Origin: Skermania piniformis
Lineage (GTDB): Bacteria > Actinomycetota > Actinomycetes > Mycobacteriales > Mycobacteriaceae
Assembly: GCF_019285775.1 (NCBI RefSeq)
Contig: NZ_CP079105.1
Span: 1-64,000, forward strand
Direction: 5' to 3'
DNA length: 64,000 bases
The first letter of the stretch is position 1. Every line of letters begins with the position of its first letter. Below, one piece after another: positions 44,450-54,721 of the stretch. The translations under genes and the position numbers were made by a program. The notes beneath the pieces were generated by a model that did not search any database, was not told the DNA's origin, and saw only the letters and a program-made list of their open reading frames with translations.

Positions 44450-45328
44450 ATGGACCCGACGGCGCTGCCGGCCGCCGGATACTGTGTTCGGCATCCGGAT
44501 CGGCCGACCGGACTGAGCTGTGTCCGCTGCGGCCGGCCGGCCTGTGTCGACTGCCTCCGCACCGCCGTCGTCGGTCAGCATTGCGTGGATTGTGTAGCGG
44601 CCGAACAGGCGACGGTGCGCCCGATTCGGACGCCGACCGGCGCCGTAGCGTCCCGGACCCCGCTGGTCACCGCGATCTTGATCGCGGTGAACACGCTGGT
44701 GTTCGGGCTCACCGCGGCGCAATCGCACAGCCTGGTCGACAACGACGCGGGCTCGGCGTTGTTCCGGGACTGGGAGTTGTGGCCGGTCGCGGTCGCCGCC
44801 GGGGAATACGGCCGGATCATCGGCTCCGGTTTCCTGCATTTCGGTCCGGTGCATCTGCTGGTCAACATGCTCGCGTTGTACATCGTCGGCCGAGATGTGG
44901 AGTACGTGCTGGGCCGGGGCCGCTACCTCGCGGTGTACGCGGTATCGATGCTCGGCGGCGCGGCCGCGGTGATGGCTTTTCAGTCGGCGAATTCGGCGAC
45001 CGCAGGGGCGTCCGGGGCGATCTTCGGGCTCTTCGGCGCCCAGGCGATGATTCTGTTACGCCTCCGCCGCAGTCCGGGGCCGGTCGTCGCGGTCATCGCG
45101 ATCAACGTGCTGATCAGCGTGACGTTGCCGGGGATCTCGCTGTGGGGCCATCTCGGTGGGTTGGCCGCCGGAACCGCCGCGAGCGCGGCGCTGTTGTTCG
45201 CCCCGGGCGGCGGCAATTCCGCCGCCGGCCGGCGGGCCGGGTGGATGGCCGTCGGCGCGATCGGGTTGCTGGCGGTCGGCGTCGTGCTGGTGCGAGCTGC
45301 CCAGTTGCGCACCGAGTTGGGGCTGTAG
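44450..45328 (+). CDS. Rhomboid-family intramembrane serine protease
   Basis: A 292-residue membrane protease. It has an N-terminal zinc-ribbon-like segment with Cys/His pairs (CVRHPDRPTGLSCVRC, CVDCLRT, HCVDC) before about six membrane helices. The catalytic Ser is in GASGAIFGLFG and the His in WGHLGG; HFGPVHLLVNM is the usual oxyanion-hole region. It cleaves membrane-protein substrates that are not identified here. The ATG is five bases after the ppiA stop, suggesting co-transcription. It is convergent with the PH-domain gene. Confidence 0.9.
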   Translation: MDPTALPAAGYCVRHPDRPTGLSCVRCGRPACVDCLRTAVVGQHCVDCVAAEQATVRPIRTPTGAVASRTPLVTAILIAVNTLVFGLTAAQSHSLVDNDAGSALFRDWELWPVAVAAGEYGRIIGSGFLHFGPVHLLVNMLALYIVGRDVEYVLGRGRYLAVYAVSMLGGAAAVMAFQSANSATAGASGAIFGLFGAQAMILLRLRRSPGPVVAVIAINVLISVTLPGISLWGHLGGLAAGTAASAALLFAPGGGNSAAGRRAGWMAVGAIGLLAVGVVLVRAAQLRTELGL

Positions 45329-45357
45329 CCGACGGCTCCGGGCAGCTGCCGGACGGC

Positions 45358-45768
45358 TCAGTCGGTCGGGACCAGTCCGTGCACCGTCAACGCATCGAGC
45401 ACCTCGGCCGGGTCGGCGCCCAGGTCCCACCGGCCGAAGACCAGCAGGCGGTCCGACTCCCGGAGCTCGATCTCCAGCAGTGGAATCCGGCGGCCCAGCC
45501 GCGGGTATCGGCTGACTCGGACGTAGGCCAGTTCGGCCCGGCCGAACCGGCTCGTCCCGCGCAGCTCGCGTACGGCCAGGTCGGCGGTTCCGTCGGGGCC
45601 GTCGTACACGGCCAGTCGCGGCCGGCGCAGCCAACCCAGAGCGGCCACGACCGTGGTGCCGAGCGCGGCAACGGTGAGCAACAGGGCACCGGCCGGGTCG
45701 GCTCGGGTGAGCACCGCCGCGACCACGAAGACGACCGCGCCCAGGGTGGTGGCGACCAGTGCCGCCAC
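45358..45768 (-). CDS. PH-domain membrane protein downstream of crgA
   Basis: A protein of about 136 residues resembling mycobacterial Rv0010c: two membrane helices (VAALVATTLGAVVFVVAAVL and ALLLTVAALGTTVVAALGW) and a C-terminal bacterial PH-like domain with LLEIELRESDRLLVFGRWDLG. The start is uncertain: the reading frame stays open upstream without a good ATG or GTG. The GTG at 45768 begins the first helix. A CTG at 45798, overlapping the crgA stop, would add ten residues and allow translational coupling. The function is unknown. Confidence 0.72.
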   Translation of the reverse strand: MAALVATTLGAVVFVVAAVLTRADPAGALLLTVAALGTTVVAALGWLRRPRLAVYDGPDGTADLAVRELRGTSRFGRAELAYVRVSRYPRLGRRIPLLEIELRESDRLLVFGRWDLGADPAEVLDALTVHGLVPTD

Positions 45769-45794
45769 CGGCGTGGACCAGGCGATCCGGGGGG

Positions 45795-46061
45795 TCAGCG
45801 CCAGCCCATCGTCATCAGCAGGCCGGTGACCATCAAGCCGAACCCGATCAGGAAGTTCCAGGCGTTGAGGTCGCCCATCCAGCCGATCTGATCGCCGGCG
45901 AGGTAATACACGATCAGCCAGATCAGCCCGGCCAACATGAAGGCCAGCATGACCCCGATATACCAAGGTGACGACGGTCCCGCGACCTTCTTCTTCCCCG
46001 TCGTGACGCTGGCAGGGTTGATCGTGTAGTCGGTCTTCTTCCGGACCTTCGACTTCGGCAT
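45795..46061 (-). CDS. crgA: Cell division protein CrgA
   Basis: A septum-associated membrane protein that interacts with FtsZ, FtsI and CwsA in actinobacteria. The 88-residue protein starts MPKSKVRKKTDYTINPAS, the conserved basic N-terminus, and has two membrane helices (WYIGVMLAFMLAGLIWLIVYY and NFLIGFGLMVTGLLMTMGW by parts). The ATG at 46061 is preceded by GAGG. Longer readings of this frame run antisense to trpG and were rejected. It is divergent from trpG/pabA. Confidence 0.93.
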   Translation of the reverse strand: MPKSKVRKKTDYTINPASVTTGKKKVAGPSSPWYIGVMLAFMLAGLIWLIVYYLAGDQIGWMGDLNAWNFLIGFGLMVTGLLMTMGWR

Positions 46062-46115
46062 GGGTTCCTCGGTGAACGGCGGCTCGGGCAACCGCCATGC
46101 TACCCGGGCCCCGCG

Positions 46116-46121
46116 TAGCCT
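46116..46121 (+). promoter_or_regulatory. Leaderless -10 element of trpG/pabA
   Basis: TAGCCT lies exactly six bases before the ATG at 46128. Confidence 0.5.
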
Positions 46122-46127
46122 CGTACC

Positions 46128-46778
46128 ATGCGGGTTCTGGTCGTCGACAACTACGACAGCTTCGTATTCAACCTGGTCCAATACCTGGGTCAGCTCGGCG
46201 TCGAGGTCGAGGTGCTGCGCAACGACGCCCCGGCACTGGCCGTCCCGGCTGCCGCGGTGGCCGATTACGCCGGGGTGTTGATCAGCCCGGGGCCGGGCAC
46301 TCCGGAGCGGGCGGGGGCGAGTGTGTCGCTGGTCCGGGCGTGTGCCGAGACCGCGACGTCGTTGCTGGGGGTCTGCCTCGGACATCAGGCGATCGGGGTG
46401 GCGTTCGGGGCGACGGTGGATCGGGCGCCGGAGCTGCGGCACGGCAAAACCAGCTCGGTCGAGCACGCGAACGCCGGCGTGCTGCGCGACCTGCCGAATC
46501 CGTTCACCGCGACCCGCTACCACTCGTTGACGGTGCTGCCGGAAACCTTGCCGGCCGACCTGGAGCCGGTCGGCCGGACCGCCGGCGGCGTGGTGATGGC
46601 GTTCCGGCACACCGAGCTGCCCATCCACGGTGTGCAGTTCCACCCGGAATCGGTGCTCACCCAGGGTGGGCACCGGATACTGGCGAACTGGCTGGAGTTG
46701 TTCGGGGCGCGGCCGCCGGAGCAGCTGGTCGTCGATCTGGAGCAGCAGATGGCCGAGCTCGCGCCCGCTCGCGGCTGA
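46128..46778 (+). CDS. trpG: Glutamine amidotransferase of anthranilate/aminodeoxychorismate synthase
   Basis: A 216-residue class I glutamine amidotransferase supplying ammonia for anthranilate (tryptophan) or 4-amino-4-deoxychorismate (folate). The triad is Cys in GVCLGHQAIG and His/Glu in VQFHPESVLT; SPGPGTPERAG is the oxyanion loop. No trpE or pabB is adjacent, so which pathway it serves, or whether it serves both, is not decided by context. The same position beside pknB is held by trpG in M. tuberculosis. It appears to be a leaderless transcript and is convergent with pknB (5 bp between stops). Confidence 0.9.
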   Translation: MRVLVVDNYDSFVFNLVQYLGQLGVEVEVLRNDAPALAVPAAAVADYAGVLISPGPGTPERAGASVSLVRACAETATSLLGVCLGHQAIGVAFGATVDRAPELRHGKTSSVEHANAGVLRDLPNPFTATRYHSLTVLPETLPADLEPVGRTAGGVVMAFRHTELPIHGVQFHPESVLTQGGHRILANWLELFGARPPEQLVVDLEQQMAELAPARG

Positions 46779-46783
46779 CGCGG

Positions 46784-48724
46784 TCAGCCGCCCGGTATGC
46801 CGGCCTGACCCAGGATCACCGATACCCTGCCGTTCGTGGCGATCTGCGTGCCGAGACTCGGCATCTGGCTGGTCACCCGCTCCCACTTGCTCGGGTCGAG
46901 GGTCTGCTGCCGGCTTTGGGTCAAGGCTTCGGCGGTGCCGGTCCAGCCCGCCGCATGCAGCGTGTCGAGCACCTGTTGCAGGGTTTGATTCGACAGGTCC
47001 GGCATGGCGATCTTGGCGCCGCTGGACACCCGCACGGTGACCGTGGAGCCCTTCTCGGCTTGTGAGCCGCCCCCGGGACTGGTCGAGACGACTTCACCGG
47101 TCGGTCGAGTCGACTCCACCTGCTCGACTTTGACGACGAATCCGGCCCCGTCTTCCAGGTTCGGCCTGGCCACGTCGATGGCCTGGCCGACCACGTTCGG
47201 CACCCGGACCTGTTCGGGCCCGCTGCCGAGCGTGATCCGGACCACCGCATCGACGCTGACGCTGGAGCCGGCGGACGGCTCTTGTGCGATCACGTGGTCG
47301 AGTTCGGTGTCGGTGGACGGAGCCCGGTCCGCGGTCGGGTCCAGGCGCAGCCGCAGCGCGGTGAGCGCCTGGTTCGCCGCCTGCTGGCTCAGCCCGTCCA
47401 GCTTCGGCACCTGCACCATCTCCGGCCCGGTGGATACCTCCAGGTAGATGGTGGTGCCCTGATTGGCTCGGGAGCCACCGAGCGGGCGGGAGGTGATCAC
47501 CGAGCCGGCCGGCACCTTCGAGTCCGATCGTTGATCGATCTGAACGCGGAAGCCCAGGTCCTGCAGGCTCTGCTGCGCTTCTTGCGATGTCTTGCCGGAC
47601 AGATCCGGGATGTCGACCTGCTTGGCTCGGGTGTCCGACTGCCATAGGTACGCGCCGATCGCGACGATGGCGACCAGTGCGGCGCCGACCGCCGCGATCC
47701 ACCGGACGCTCCGGCGCGAGGTGGTCGGCTGGGCCCGCCGGCGACCCCCGCCGCCGGTGCGCACGAGCGGGGCGGGGGCCGGAGCATCGGCGCCGTTCTG
47801 CCGGGCGTCGGCGGGCGGGGCGTCGATCGAACCGATGATCGAGGTCCGATCCTCCTCGGTCATCACCGTCGGTGCGGCCGGACGCTGCCCGCCGAGCACC
47901 CGGATCAGGTCCGAGCGCATTTCCGCCGCCGACTGGTACCGGTTCGCCGGGTTCTTGCTCATCGCCTTGAGCACGATCGAATCGAGTTCCCGGGGAATGC
48001 CGTGCTGTACCTGCGACGGCAGTCGGGGGTCCTCGCGGACGTGCTGATACGCCACCGCGACCGGCGAATCGCCGATGAAGGGTGGCTCCCCGGTGAGGAT
48101 CTCGAACAACACACAGCCGACCGAGTAGACGTCCGATCGCGCGTCGACCTGCTCACCGCGCGCCTGCTCGGGGGAGAGGTACTGCGCGGTGCCGATCACG
48201 GCCGCGGTCTGGGTCATCGGACTGGAACTGTCGGCGATCGCCCGGGCGATGCCGAAGTCCATCACCTTGACCGCGCCGGACAGATTCAGCATCACGTTGG
48301 CCGGCTTCATGTCGCGGTGCACGATGCCGTTGCGATGGCTGAAGTCGAGCGCCGCGCACACGTCGGCGATGATCTCCATCGCCCGCCGCGGTGGCAGCGG
48401 TCCCTCCCGGCGCACGAGGTCCCGCAGCGTCTCGCCCTCGACGTACTCCATGACGATGTAGGGCAGCGGCCCGGTGTCGGTCTCCGCCTCGCCGGTGTCG
48501 TACACCGCCACGATCGACGGGTGGTTCATCGCCGCCGCATTCTGCGCTTCGCGCCGGAAGCGGAGGTAGAACGCCGGATCACGGGCCAGATCGGCGCGCA
48601 GCACCTTGATCGCGACGTCCCGGGACAGCCGGACGTCACGTGCCATGTGCACCTCGGACATGCCGCCGAACCCGAGGATCTCCCCGAGCTCGTAGCGGTC
48701 CGAGAGGTTCCGCGGCGTGCTCAC
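46784..48724 (-). CDS. pknB: Serine/threonine protein kinase PknB with four PASTA domains
   Basis: A membrane kinase sensing muropeptides or lipid II and controlling growth and cell-wall synthesis. The 646-residue protein has an N-terminal kinase domain ([14 protein letters not shown], catalytic [14 protein letters not shown], activation loop [10 protein letters not shown]), a basic juxtamembrane linker, one membrane helix ([20 protein letters not shown]), and four extracellular PASTA repeats (about residues 360-645). The GTG start overlaps the pknA stop by 4 nt. It is the last gene of the fhaA-to-pknB cluster; its known substrates in relatives include FhaA and FhaB. Confidence 0.95.
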   Translation of the reverse strand: MSTPRNLSDRYELGEILGFGGMSEVHMARDVRLSRDVAIKVLRADLARDPAFYLRFRREAQNAAAMNHPSIVAVYDTGEAETDTGPLPYIVMEYVEGETLRDLVRREGPLPPRRAMEIIADVCAALDFSHRNGIVHRDMKPANVMLNLSGAVKVMDFGIARAIADSSSPMTQTAAVIGTAQYLSPEQARGEQVDARSDVYSVGCVLFEILTGEPPFIGDSPVAVAYQHVREDPRLPSQVQHGIPRELDSIVLKAMSKNPANRYQSAAEMRSDLIRVLGGQRPAAPTVMTEEDRTSIIGSIDAPPADARQNGADAPAPAPLVRTGGGGRRRAQPTTSRRSVRWIAAVGAALVAIVAIGAYLWQSDTRAKQVDIPDLSGKTSQEAQQSLQDLGFRVQIDQRSDSKVPAGSVITSRPLGGSRANQGTTIYLEVSTGPEMVQVPKLDGLSQQAANQALTALRLRLDPTADRAPSTDTELDHVIAQEPSAGSSVSVDAVVRITLGSGPEQVRVPNVVGQAIDVARPNLEDGAGFVVKVEQVESTRPTGEVVSTSPGGGSQAEKGSTVTVRVSSGAKIAMPDLSNQTLQQVLDTLHAAGWTGTAEALTQSRQQTLDPSKWERVTSQMPSLGTQIATNGRVSVILGQAGIPGG

Positions 48725-50229
48725 GGCGGGGTTACCGCCGAGGGAATGCTCGGGACGGTCACGGTCGGCGGAACCGTGACCTCCGGCGCCGTCTCGGTCG
48801 CCGGCAACGACGGCAGGCTGGGCAGCGAGGGCACCGTCGGCAGGCTGGGCTCGACCGGCACCGTGGTGGTCACCGGGGCCGACTCGGTGGTCTCGGGCAC
48901 CGGCGACCGCGTGGTCACCCGGGTGGTGGCCGGGGTCGTCACCGGCGCCTCGGTGGTCGTCGGGATCACCACCTCGGCGGTGGTTTCCACGATCGGCGGC
49001 AGCACCGGCGCGACGGTGGTGGTGGCCGGCTCCGACGTCGGCGGGACCGAGGTCGTCGTCGGGGTGTTCGTCGAGTTGTCGCCACCGATCCCGGACAGCA
49101 ACAGGCCGGCGGACAGCCCCGCAGCGGCGAGCAGCAGGGCGAGCGCGACATACACCAGATTCCGCTGGCCCTTCGACAAACCATGGGCTCGATCGTCGGC
49201 GACCGCATGTGCCCCGGTCCGATGGGACCCGTCGGGCGGGTCGGTCGGGTAACCGGCGCCGGTTCGATAGTCCTGATCACCGGATACCGCCCGGGTGACA
49301 TTGGTCGGCGGCGGTAGCACCCGTTGGGTACCGGTGCCGGCCGCGCCGACCATCCCGGCAACGCCGGTTGCCGCGGTGCCGCGCGGCGCCGGGGGACGAC
49401 GGCCGGTGCGGATCGCGGCGACCGCATCGGCGAACTCGCCGCCGGTGGCGTACCGGGTCGACGGCTCCTTCGTCATGCCGATCTCGATCAGCTCGCGGAC
49501 CGGGCCCGGCAGGTCCAGTGGCAACGGTGCCGGCTGGTCGCGGACGTGGGCCATGGCGACGGTGATCGTGCCCTCGCCTTTGAACGGCCGGTTGCCCGAC
49601 AATGCCTCGTAGCCCACGACGGCGAGCGAGTACACGTCGCTGGCCGAGGTGGCCTCCCGGCCCAGGGCCTGCTCCGGGGCGATGTACTGGGCCGTGCCCA
49701 TCACCATGCCGGTCTTGGTCACCGGCGATGCGTCGACGGCTTTGGCGATACCGAAATCGGTGATCTTCACCTGACCGGTGGGGGTCACCAGGATGTTGCC
49801 CGGTTTCACGTCGCGATGCACCACGCCGGCCGCGTGGGCGGCGTCCAAGGCCCGGCCGGTCTGCTCCAGCATGTCGAGCGCATGCGGTAGGGCCAGCCGG
49901 TTCAGCCGATTGAGTACCGAGTTCAGCGGCTCGCCCTGGACCAGCTCCATCACCAGGTAGGCGGTCTCCGCGCCCGATGCGTCGGTGGTCTCGCCGTAGT
50001 CGTAGACGTTGGCGATCCCCGGATGGTTCAGCTGTGCGGTGGTGCGCGCTTCGGACCGGAACCGCTCCCGGAAGGTCGGGTCGGTGGAGAACTCGGCTTT
50101 GAGCACCTTGACCGCGACGTGCCGGTCCAGCCGGTTGTCGGTGGCCTCCCAGACCTGGCCCATCCCGCCGGTGGCAATCAGCCGGAGCAGCCGGTAGCGA
50201 TCGGCGATCACGGCGCCGTTGTTCAGCAC
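48721..50229 (-). CDS. pknA: Serine/threonine protein kinase PknA
   Basis: Partner kinase of PknB in control of polar growth and division. The 502-residue protein has [14 protein letters not shown] (glycine loop), [11 protein letters not shown] (catalytic loop), DFGIAKA and the activation segment [13 protein letters not shown], then a flexible linker, one membrane helix ([21 protein letters not shown]) and an extracellular tail of about 110 residues very rich in Thr, Pro and Val with no PASTA domain. The GTG at 50229 ([15 protein letters not shown]) matches nocardial starts; the frame stays open far upstream into pbpA, which is not used. Confidence 0.94.
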   Translation of the reverse strand: MLNNGAVIADRYRLLRLIATGGMGQVWEATDNRLDRHVAVKVLKAEFSTDPTFRERFRSEARTTAQLNHPGIANVYDYGETTDASGAETAYLVMELVQGEPLNSVLNRLNRLALPHALDMLEQTGRALDAAHAAGVVHRDVKPGNILVTPTGQVKITDFGIAKAVDASPVTKTGMVMGTAQYIAPEQALGREATSASDVYSLAVVGYEALSGNRPFKGEGTITVAMAHVRDQPAPLPLDLPGPVRELIEIGMTKEPSTRYATGGEFADAVAAIRTGRRPPAPRGTAATGVAGMVGAAGTGTQRVLPPPTNVTRAVSGDQDYRTGAGYPTDPPDGSHRTGAHAVADDRAHGLSKGQRNLVYVALALLLAAAGLSAGLLLSGIGGDNSTNTPTTTSVPPTSEPATTTVAPVLPPIVETTAEVVIPTTTEAPVTTPATTRVTTRSPVPETTESAPVTTTVPVEPSLPTVPSLPSLPSLPATETAPEVTVPPTVTVPSIPSAVTPP

Positions 50230-50273
50230 GAGGGCCACCCCCGGCGCGCTGCGGGTACATCCATGCGCGTCAT

Positions 50274-51764
50274 CTACCCGGCCTGCAATCCTGCGGCGAT
50301 AACCGCTCGACCGATCGGCGCGGCGACCGATCCACCGGTGGCGGCGAGCGCCCGGTCGCCGCCGTTCTCGACGATGACCGCGATCGCCACCTTCGGATTC
50401 TGCGCCGGTGCGAACGCGATGTACCAGGCGTGCGGCGGGGTGTTGCGCGGGTCGGTGCCGTGCTCGGCGGTACCGGTCTTGGATGCGATCTGCACCCCGG
50501 GAATCTTGCCTGCTCCGGTGGTGGAGTTCTCCGAACCGACCATCAGATCGGTCAGGGTTGCCGCAACCTGCGCGCTCATCGGCTGGGCGACCGCGGACGG
50601 GCTGGTCCGGCTCAGGTTGCTCAGATCCGGCCCCTGTAGCTGCTCGACCAGATGGGGTTCCATCCGGGTGCCGCCGTTGGCGACCGTGGCAGCGACCACC
50701 GCATTGTCCAACGGGGTCAGTGCGACGTCGCGTTGCCCGATGCTGGTTTGACCGAGCGCGGCGTCGTCCGGGATCGAGCCGATCGTGCTGTCCGCGACCG
50801 GGAGCGGCACCCCGTCGGGATGCGGGCCGATACCGAAGGCGGCAGCCTGGTCCTGCAGCGCCGAGGCACCGGTATCGATGCCGAGCTGGACGAACGCGGT
50901 ATTGCAGGATCGGGCGAACGCATCGCGCAGGGAGGCGGTCGGGCCGCCGCCGCACGGCGTTCCGTTGTAGTTCTCCAGCCGGGTGGTGGTGCCGGGTAGC
51001 TCCACGTTCGGCGCGGCGGTGAGCTGCGTGTCCGGATTGGCCTTACCGGCCGAGAGCGCCGCAGCGGTCACGACGACCTTGAACGTCGATCCCGGCGGAT
51101 AGGTCTGCGACACCGCTCGGTTGATCATCGGTTTGTTCGGGTCCGCATTCAGTTCCTCCCAGGCTTTGGTGTCCTGGGCACCATCGTGGCCCGAAAGAAG
51201 ATTCGGATCGTAGCTCGGGGTGGACACCATAGCCAAAATGTTGCCGGTGCTTGGCTCCAGCGCGACCACCGAGCCGGTGTACCCCTTGGCCGTCAGCTGG
51301 TCGTAAGCCGTCTGCTGCATCAGCGGATTGATCGTGGTGACCACGTTACCCCCGCGTGGATCTCGGCCGGACACCAGGTCGAAGAAGCGCCGGCCGAACA
51401 TCCGGTTGTCCGACCCGTTCAGCACCGGGTCCTCGGCGCGTTCCAGGCCGGTGCTGCCGTACTGCATCGAGTAGAAGCCGGTCACCGGGGCATAGGCCAG
51501 ATTGCTCGTCGGCGACTGTGGGCTGGCGGGGTAGGACCGCAGATACTTGTAGCGGTCGTCGGTCGGCACCGAGACCGCCAGTACCTGCCCGTCCGCCGAG
51601 ATCTGGCCGCGTTGCCGCGAGTATTCGTCGAGCAGCACGCGGGAGTTCCGGGGGTCGGAGCGCAGGCTGTCCGCCTTGATCACCTGGACGTAGGTGGCGT
51701 TCATCAGCAGCGCGACCACCATGAGCATGACGGCGACCGCGACCCGGCGCAGTGGTGTGTTCAC
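50274..51764 (-). CDS. pbpA: Class B penicillin-binding protein PbpA
   Basis: A transpeptidase that cross-links peptidoglycan with the glycosyltransferase RodA. The 496-residue protein has one N-terminal membrane helix ([19 protein letters not shown]) and the penicillin-binding motifs STFK (active-site Ser in PPGSTFKVV), SCN and KTGTAE. The GTG start overlaps the rodA stop by 4 nt. The small class B size and position between rodA and pknA are as in other mycolate actinobacteria. Confidence 0.95.
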   Translation of the reverse strand: MNTPLRRVAVAVMLMVVALLMNATYVQVIKADSLRSDPRNSRVLLDEYSRQRGQISADGQVLAVSVPTDDRYKYLRSYPASPQSPTSNLAYAPVTGFYSMQYGSTGLERAEDPVLNGSDNRMFGRRFFDLVSGRDPRGGNVVTTINPLMQQTAYDQLTAKGYTGSVVALEPSTGNILAMVSTPSYDPNLLSGHDGAQDTKAWEELNADPNKPMINRAVSQTYPPGSTFKVVVTAAALSAGKANPDTQLTAAPNVELPGTTTRLENYNGTPCGGGPTASLRDAFARSCNTAFVQLGIDTGASALQDQAAAFGIGPHPDGVPLPVADSTIGSIPDDAALGQTSIGQRDVALTPLDNAVVAATVANGGTRMEPHLVEQLQGPDLSNLSRTSPSAVAQPMSAQVAATLTDLMVGSENSTTGAGKIPGVQIASKTGTAEHGTDPRNTPPHAWYIAFAPAQNPKVAIAVIVENGGDRALAATGGSVAAPIGRAVIAAGLQAG

Positions 51765-53254
51765 GAGGCGGCCGTCTTTCCCGGCGCGGGCTTGCGGCCG
51801 CCCGGCACCTTGCGGACCAGTTCCGTGTTGGCCTCCGGGATCGGCGTCACGTCGCGTTTGCGCGTCGGCGCCGGCGCACGCGCGGCGTCGGAGATCCGCA
51901 CCAGCAGCGCCAGCAACAGGTAGTTGGCCAGCAGCGACGATCCGCCGTAGGAGATGAACGGCGTGGTCAGGCCGGTGAGCGGGATCAGCTTGGTGACCCC
52001 GCCGACGACGACGAACACCTGTACCGCGAGGGTGAAGCTCAGGCCGGCTGCCAATAGTTTGCCGAAGCTGTCCCGAACCGCGAGCGCGGTGCGCAGACCG
52101 CGCACGGCGAACACCAGATACAGCAACAGCACCGCGGTCAGACCGACCAGGCCGAGTTCTTCGCCGATCGTGGCGACGATGAAGTCGGTCTTGGCGAAGG
52201 GCACCTGGGCCGGGCGGCCGCTACCCAGGCCGGTGCCGGCGAGACCGCCGGTGGCCAGACCGAACAGTGACTGCACGATCTGGTAGCCGGTGTCGTTGTA
52301 GTCGGCAAACGGGTCCAGCCAGGTCGACACCCGCACCCGGATGTGGCCGAACAGCTGGTAGGCGAAGTAGAAGCCGACCGTCAGCAATGCGCCGCCGATG
52401 AGCAGCCAGCCGAGCCGTTCGGTGGCGATGTACAGCATCACCAGGACCGTGCTGAAGATCAGCAGGCTGGTGCCGAAGTCCTTTTCCAGCACGAGGACCC
52501 CGATGCAGACGATCCAGACCAGCAGGATCGGGGCGAGGTCGCGGCCGCGGGGGAAGTCCATCCCGAGCAGGTGCCGACCTGCCGTGGTGAACAGGTCGCG
52601 TTTGGAGACCAACACCGCCGCGAAAAAGATGATCAGCAGGATCTTCGCGAACTCGCCCGGTTGCACGCTGAATCCGGGCAGTCGAATCCAGATCTTGGCC
52701 CCGTTCACCTCGGACAGGCTGCTGGGCAGCAGCGCCGGGATGGCCAGCGCGATCAGACCCAGCAGACCGAGCGTGTATTGGTAGCGGGCGAGGGTGCGAT
52801 AGTCGCGCAGCCCGATCAGCATGGCCAAGAAGCCGATCAGGGCGCAGGCGGTCCACAACACCTGCTGGTTGGCGTCCGGGGACGGGATCGGCTCGGCGTT
52901 GTAGGCGGCGTTCTGCGCCTCGGCCAGATCGAGCCGGTGGATGAGCACCAGGCCCAGACCGTTGAGTACCGCAGCGATCGGCAGCAACAGTGGGTCGGCG
53001 TACGGCGCGAATCGGCGTACGGCCATGTGCGCTGCGGCGAACAGCGCCAGATAGGCGGCGCCGTACTTGGCCAGGTCCCAGGTCAGCGCTTGCTCTTGAC
53101 TCGCCTCGACCAGCACCAGCGCGACGGTGGTGATCACCGCGGCGCCGGCGAGCAGCACCAGCTCCACTCCTCGTTTGGTGGACGGCGGTGGTGGTGGTGG
53201 GGCAAACCCGCCGGACGGACCGGAGACGGAGGCCGGTGGACTTTGGATCGACAT
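51761..53254 (-). CDS. rodA: SEDS peptidoglycan glycosyltransferase RodA
   Basis: A multi-pass SEDS-family enzyme that polymerises lipid II for lateral or polar wall growth. The 497-residue protein has about 12 predicted helices and conserved elements WIRLPGFSVQPGEFAKI, STWLDPFADYNDTGYQIVQS and PFISYGGSSLLANY. A proline-rich N-terminus (FAPPPPPPSTKRG) precedes the first helix. The ATG at 53254 shares one base with the pstP stop codon. The reading frame continues upstream antisense-free into pstP, but that part is arginine-rich and not conserved. Confidence 0.95.
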   Translation of the reverse strand: MSIQSPPASVSGPSGGFAPPPPPPSTKRGVELVLLAGAAVITTVALVLVEASQEQALTWDLAKYGAAYLALFAAAHMAVRRFAPYADPLLLPIAAVLNGLGLVLIHRLDLAEAQNAAYNAEPIPSPDANQQVLWTACALIGFLAMLIGLRDYRTLARYQYTLGLLGLIALAIPALLPSSLSEVNGAKIWIRLPGFSVQPGEFAKILLIIFFAAVLVSKRDLFTTAGRHLLGMDFPRGRDLAPILLVWIVCIGVLVLEKDFGTSLLIFSTVLVMLYIATERLGWLLIGGALLTVGFYFAYQLFGHIRVRVSTWLDPFADYNDTGYQIVQSLFGLATGGLAGTGLGSGRPAQVPFAKTDFIVATIGEELGLVGLTAVLLLYLVFAVRGLRTALAVRDSFGKLLAAGLSFTLAVQVFVVVGGVTKLIPLTGLTTPFISYGGSSLLANYLLLALLVRISDAARAPAPTRKRDVTPIPEANTELVRKVPGGRKPAPGKTAAS

Positions 53255-54708
53255 CAGTTCGACCGCCTGCAGTTCTCCCCGGGCTTCTGTGGCGGCGTGG
53301 TGGTGGTCGGTGGCGGCGGTGTCGTGGTGGTCGGCGTGGCGGCGGCCGAGCTCGGCGGCGGCGGGGTCGGCGGCTGACCGGACGGTGCCGCCGGGGTCGT
53401 CGTCGGCGTCGATGCCGGCGGCGCGCTGCTGGTCGCGGTGCGTTCGGCGCAGGTCGGAAGCAGGTTGCCCGACACCACCCGGTCCATGTCGTCGCGCGCC
53501 TGGTTCTGCGAGCCGGACGGCAGGCCCTGGCGAACCTGTTCCCGAGCGGTGGGTTGCAGGTCGTCGACCTTCAGTTCTCGGCAGGACGAATGCGTCTCGG
53601 TCGGCGACACGAGCTCCAGCTTGCCGCTCCGGTCTACGCACCCGAGCCAGGCGACCTGCTGAAACGAATGGCCGAACATCGAGTACGGCACACCGCGCAT
53701 GATCGCGACCCGATCCTTGTCGGCGCCGACGTAGTAATTGGCCTGGATCAGTCGGTCCCCGACGATGGTCGCCACGACCAGCGCGACCAGCACGCCCACC
53801 CCGACCAGGGTCCAGCGCAGCTTGTGGCTGCGCTTGGGCGGCGGGGAGACGTCGACGACGATCCGTTTCGGTTGGGCTCGGGGTGGCCGGAGCGCCGCGG
53901 CCCGGCCGGCAGCGGTATCCGGTGCCGGCGCATCCTCTTCGTCCTCGGTGGACGCCGCACCGGCCACGATCGGGTGGCTCTGCCCGTAGTCGAGGTCGAT
54001 CACGTCGGCTACCACCACGGTCACGTTGTCCGGGCCGCCGCTCCGCAGCGCCAGCTCGATCAGCCGGTCGGCGCAATCGTCCTGACCCTCGGTCTCGCTC
54101 ATCGTGGTGCGGATGGTCTCGTCGCTGACCACGTCGGACAGGCCGTCCGAGCAGAGCAGATAGCGATCCCCGGCCTTGGCCTCGCGCATGGTGAGGGTCG
54201 GCTCGATCTCGTTTCCGGTCAACGCGCGCATGATCAACGACCGCTGTGGGTGCGTGTGCGCCTGCTCGGCGGTGATCCGGCCCTCGTCGACCAACGACTG
54301 GACGAAGGTGTCGTCCCGGGTGATCTGGGCGAGCTCGTCGCCCCGGAGGAGGTAGGCGCGGGAATCGCCGATGTGCGCCAATCCGAGCTTCTTGCCGGAG
54401 AAGAGCACCGCGGTGAGCGTGGTACCCATGCCGTCCAGCTCCGGCGCCTCTTCGACCTGGTCGGCGATCGCGGCGTTGCCGTCGAAGATCGCGTTCTGCA
54501 GCTTGGTGAGCAGGTTGTCGCCCGGCTCGTCGTCGTCCAGCGGTGCCAGCGCGGCGATCACCAGCTGCGATGCGACCTCGCCGGCGGCATGTCCGCCCAT
54601 GCCGTCGGCCAGTGCCAACAGTCGGGCACCGGCGTAGACGGAATCTTCATTGTTGGAGCGGACGAGGCCGCGATCGCTGCGCGCCGCATAGCGCAGGACG
54701 AGCGTCAC
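53254..54708 (-). CDS. pstP: PP2C-type serine/threonine phosphatase PstP
   Basis: Removes phosphates from PknA, PknB and their substrates. The 484-residue protein has the PPM catalytic domain with metal-binding aspartates in ALADGMGGH, SDGLSDVV and GPDNVTVVV, a linker, one membrane helix (LVGVGVLVALVVATIVGDRL), and an extracellular domain with a long Thr/Pro-rich tail ending near PPQKPGENC. The GTG start at 54708 is 13 bp after the fhaB stop. The Thr/Pro tail is longer than usual and is probably disordered. Confidence 0.95.
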   Translation of the reverse strand: MTLVLRYAARSDRGLVRSNNEDSVYAGARLLALADGMGGHAAGEVASQLVIAALAPLDDDEPGDNLLTKLQNAIFDGNAAIADQVEEAPELDGMGTTLTAVLFSGKKLGLAHIGDSRAYLLRGDELAQITRDDTFVQSLVDEGRITAEQAHTHPQRSLIMRALTGNEIEPTLTMREAKAGDRYLLCSDGLSDVVSDETIRTTMSETEGQDDCADRLIELALRSGGPDNVTVVVADVIDLDYGQSHPIVAGAASTEDEEDAPAPDTAAGRAAALRPPRAQPKRIVVDVSPPPKRSHKLRWTLVGVGVLVALVVATIVGDRLIQANYYVGADKDRVAIMRGVPYSMFGHSFQQVAWLGCVDRSGKLELVSPTETHSSCRELKVDDLQPTAREQVRQGLPSGSQNQARDDMDRVVSGNLLPTCAERTATSSAPPASTPTTTPAAPSGQPPTPPPPSSAAATPTTTTPPPPTTTTPPQKPGENCRRSN

Positions 54709-54721
54709 GAGCGCGGACCCT

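Noticed and set aside
46062-46886. N-terminal extension of the crgA frame across trpG
   Set aside because: CrgA proteins start at MPKSKVRKK; the extension is antisense to trpG and low in hydrophobic residues.
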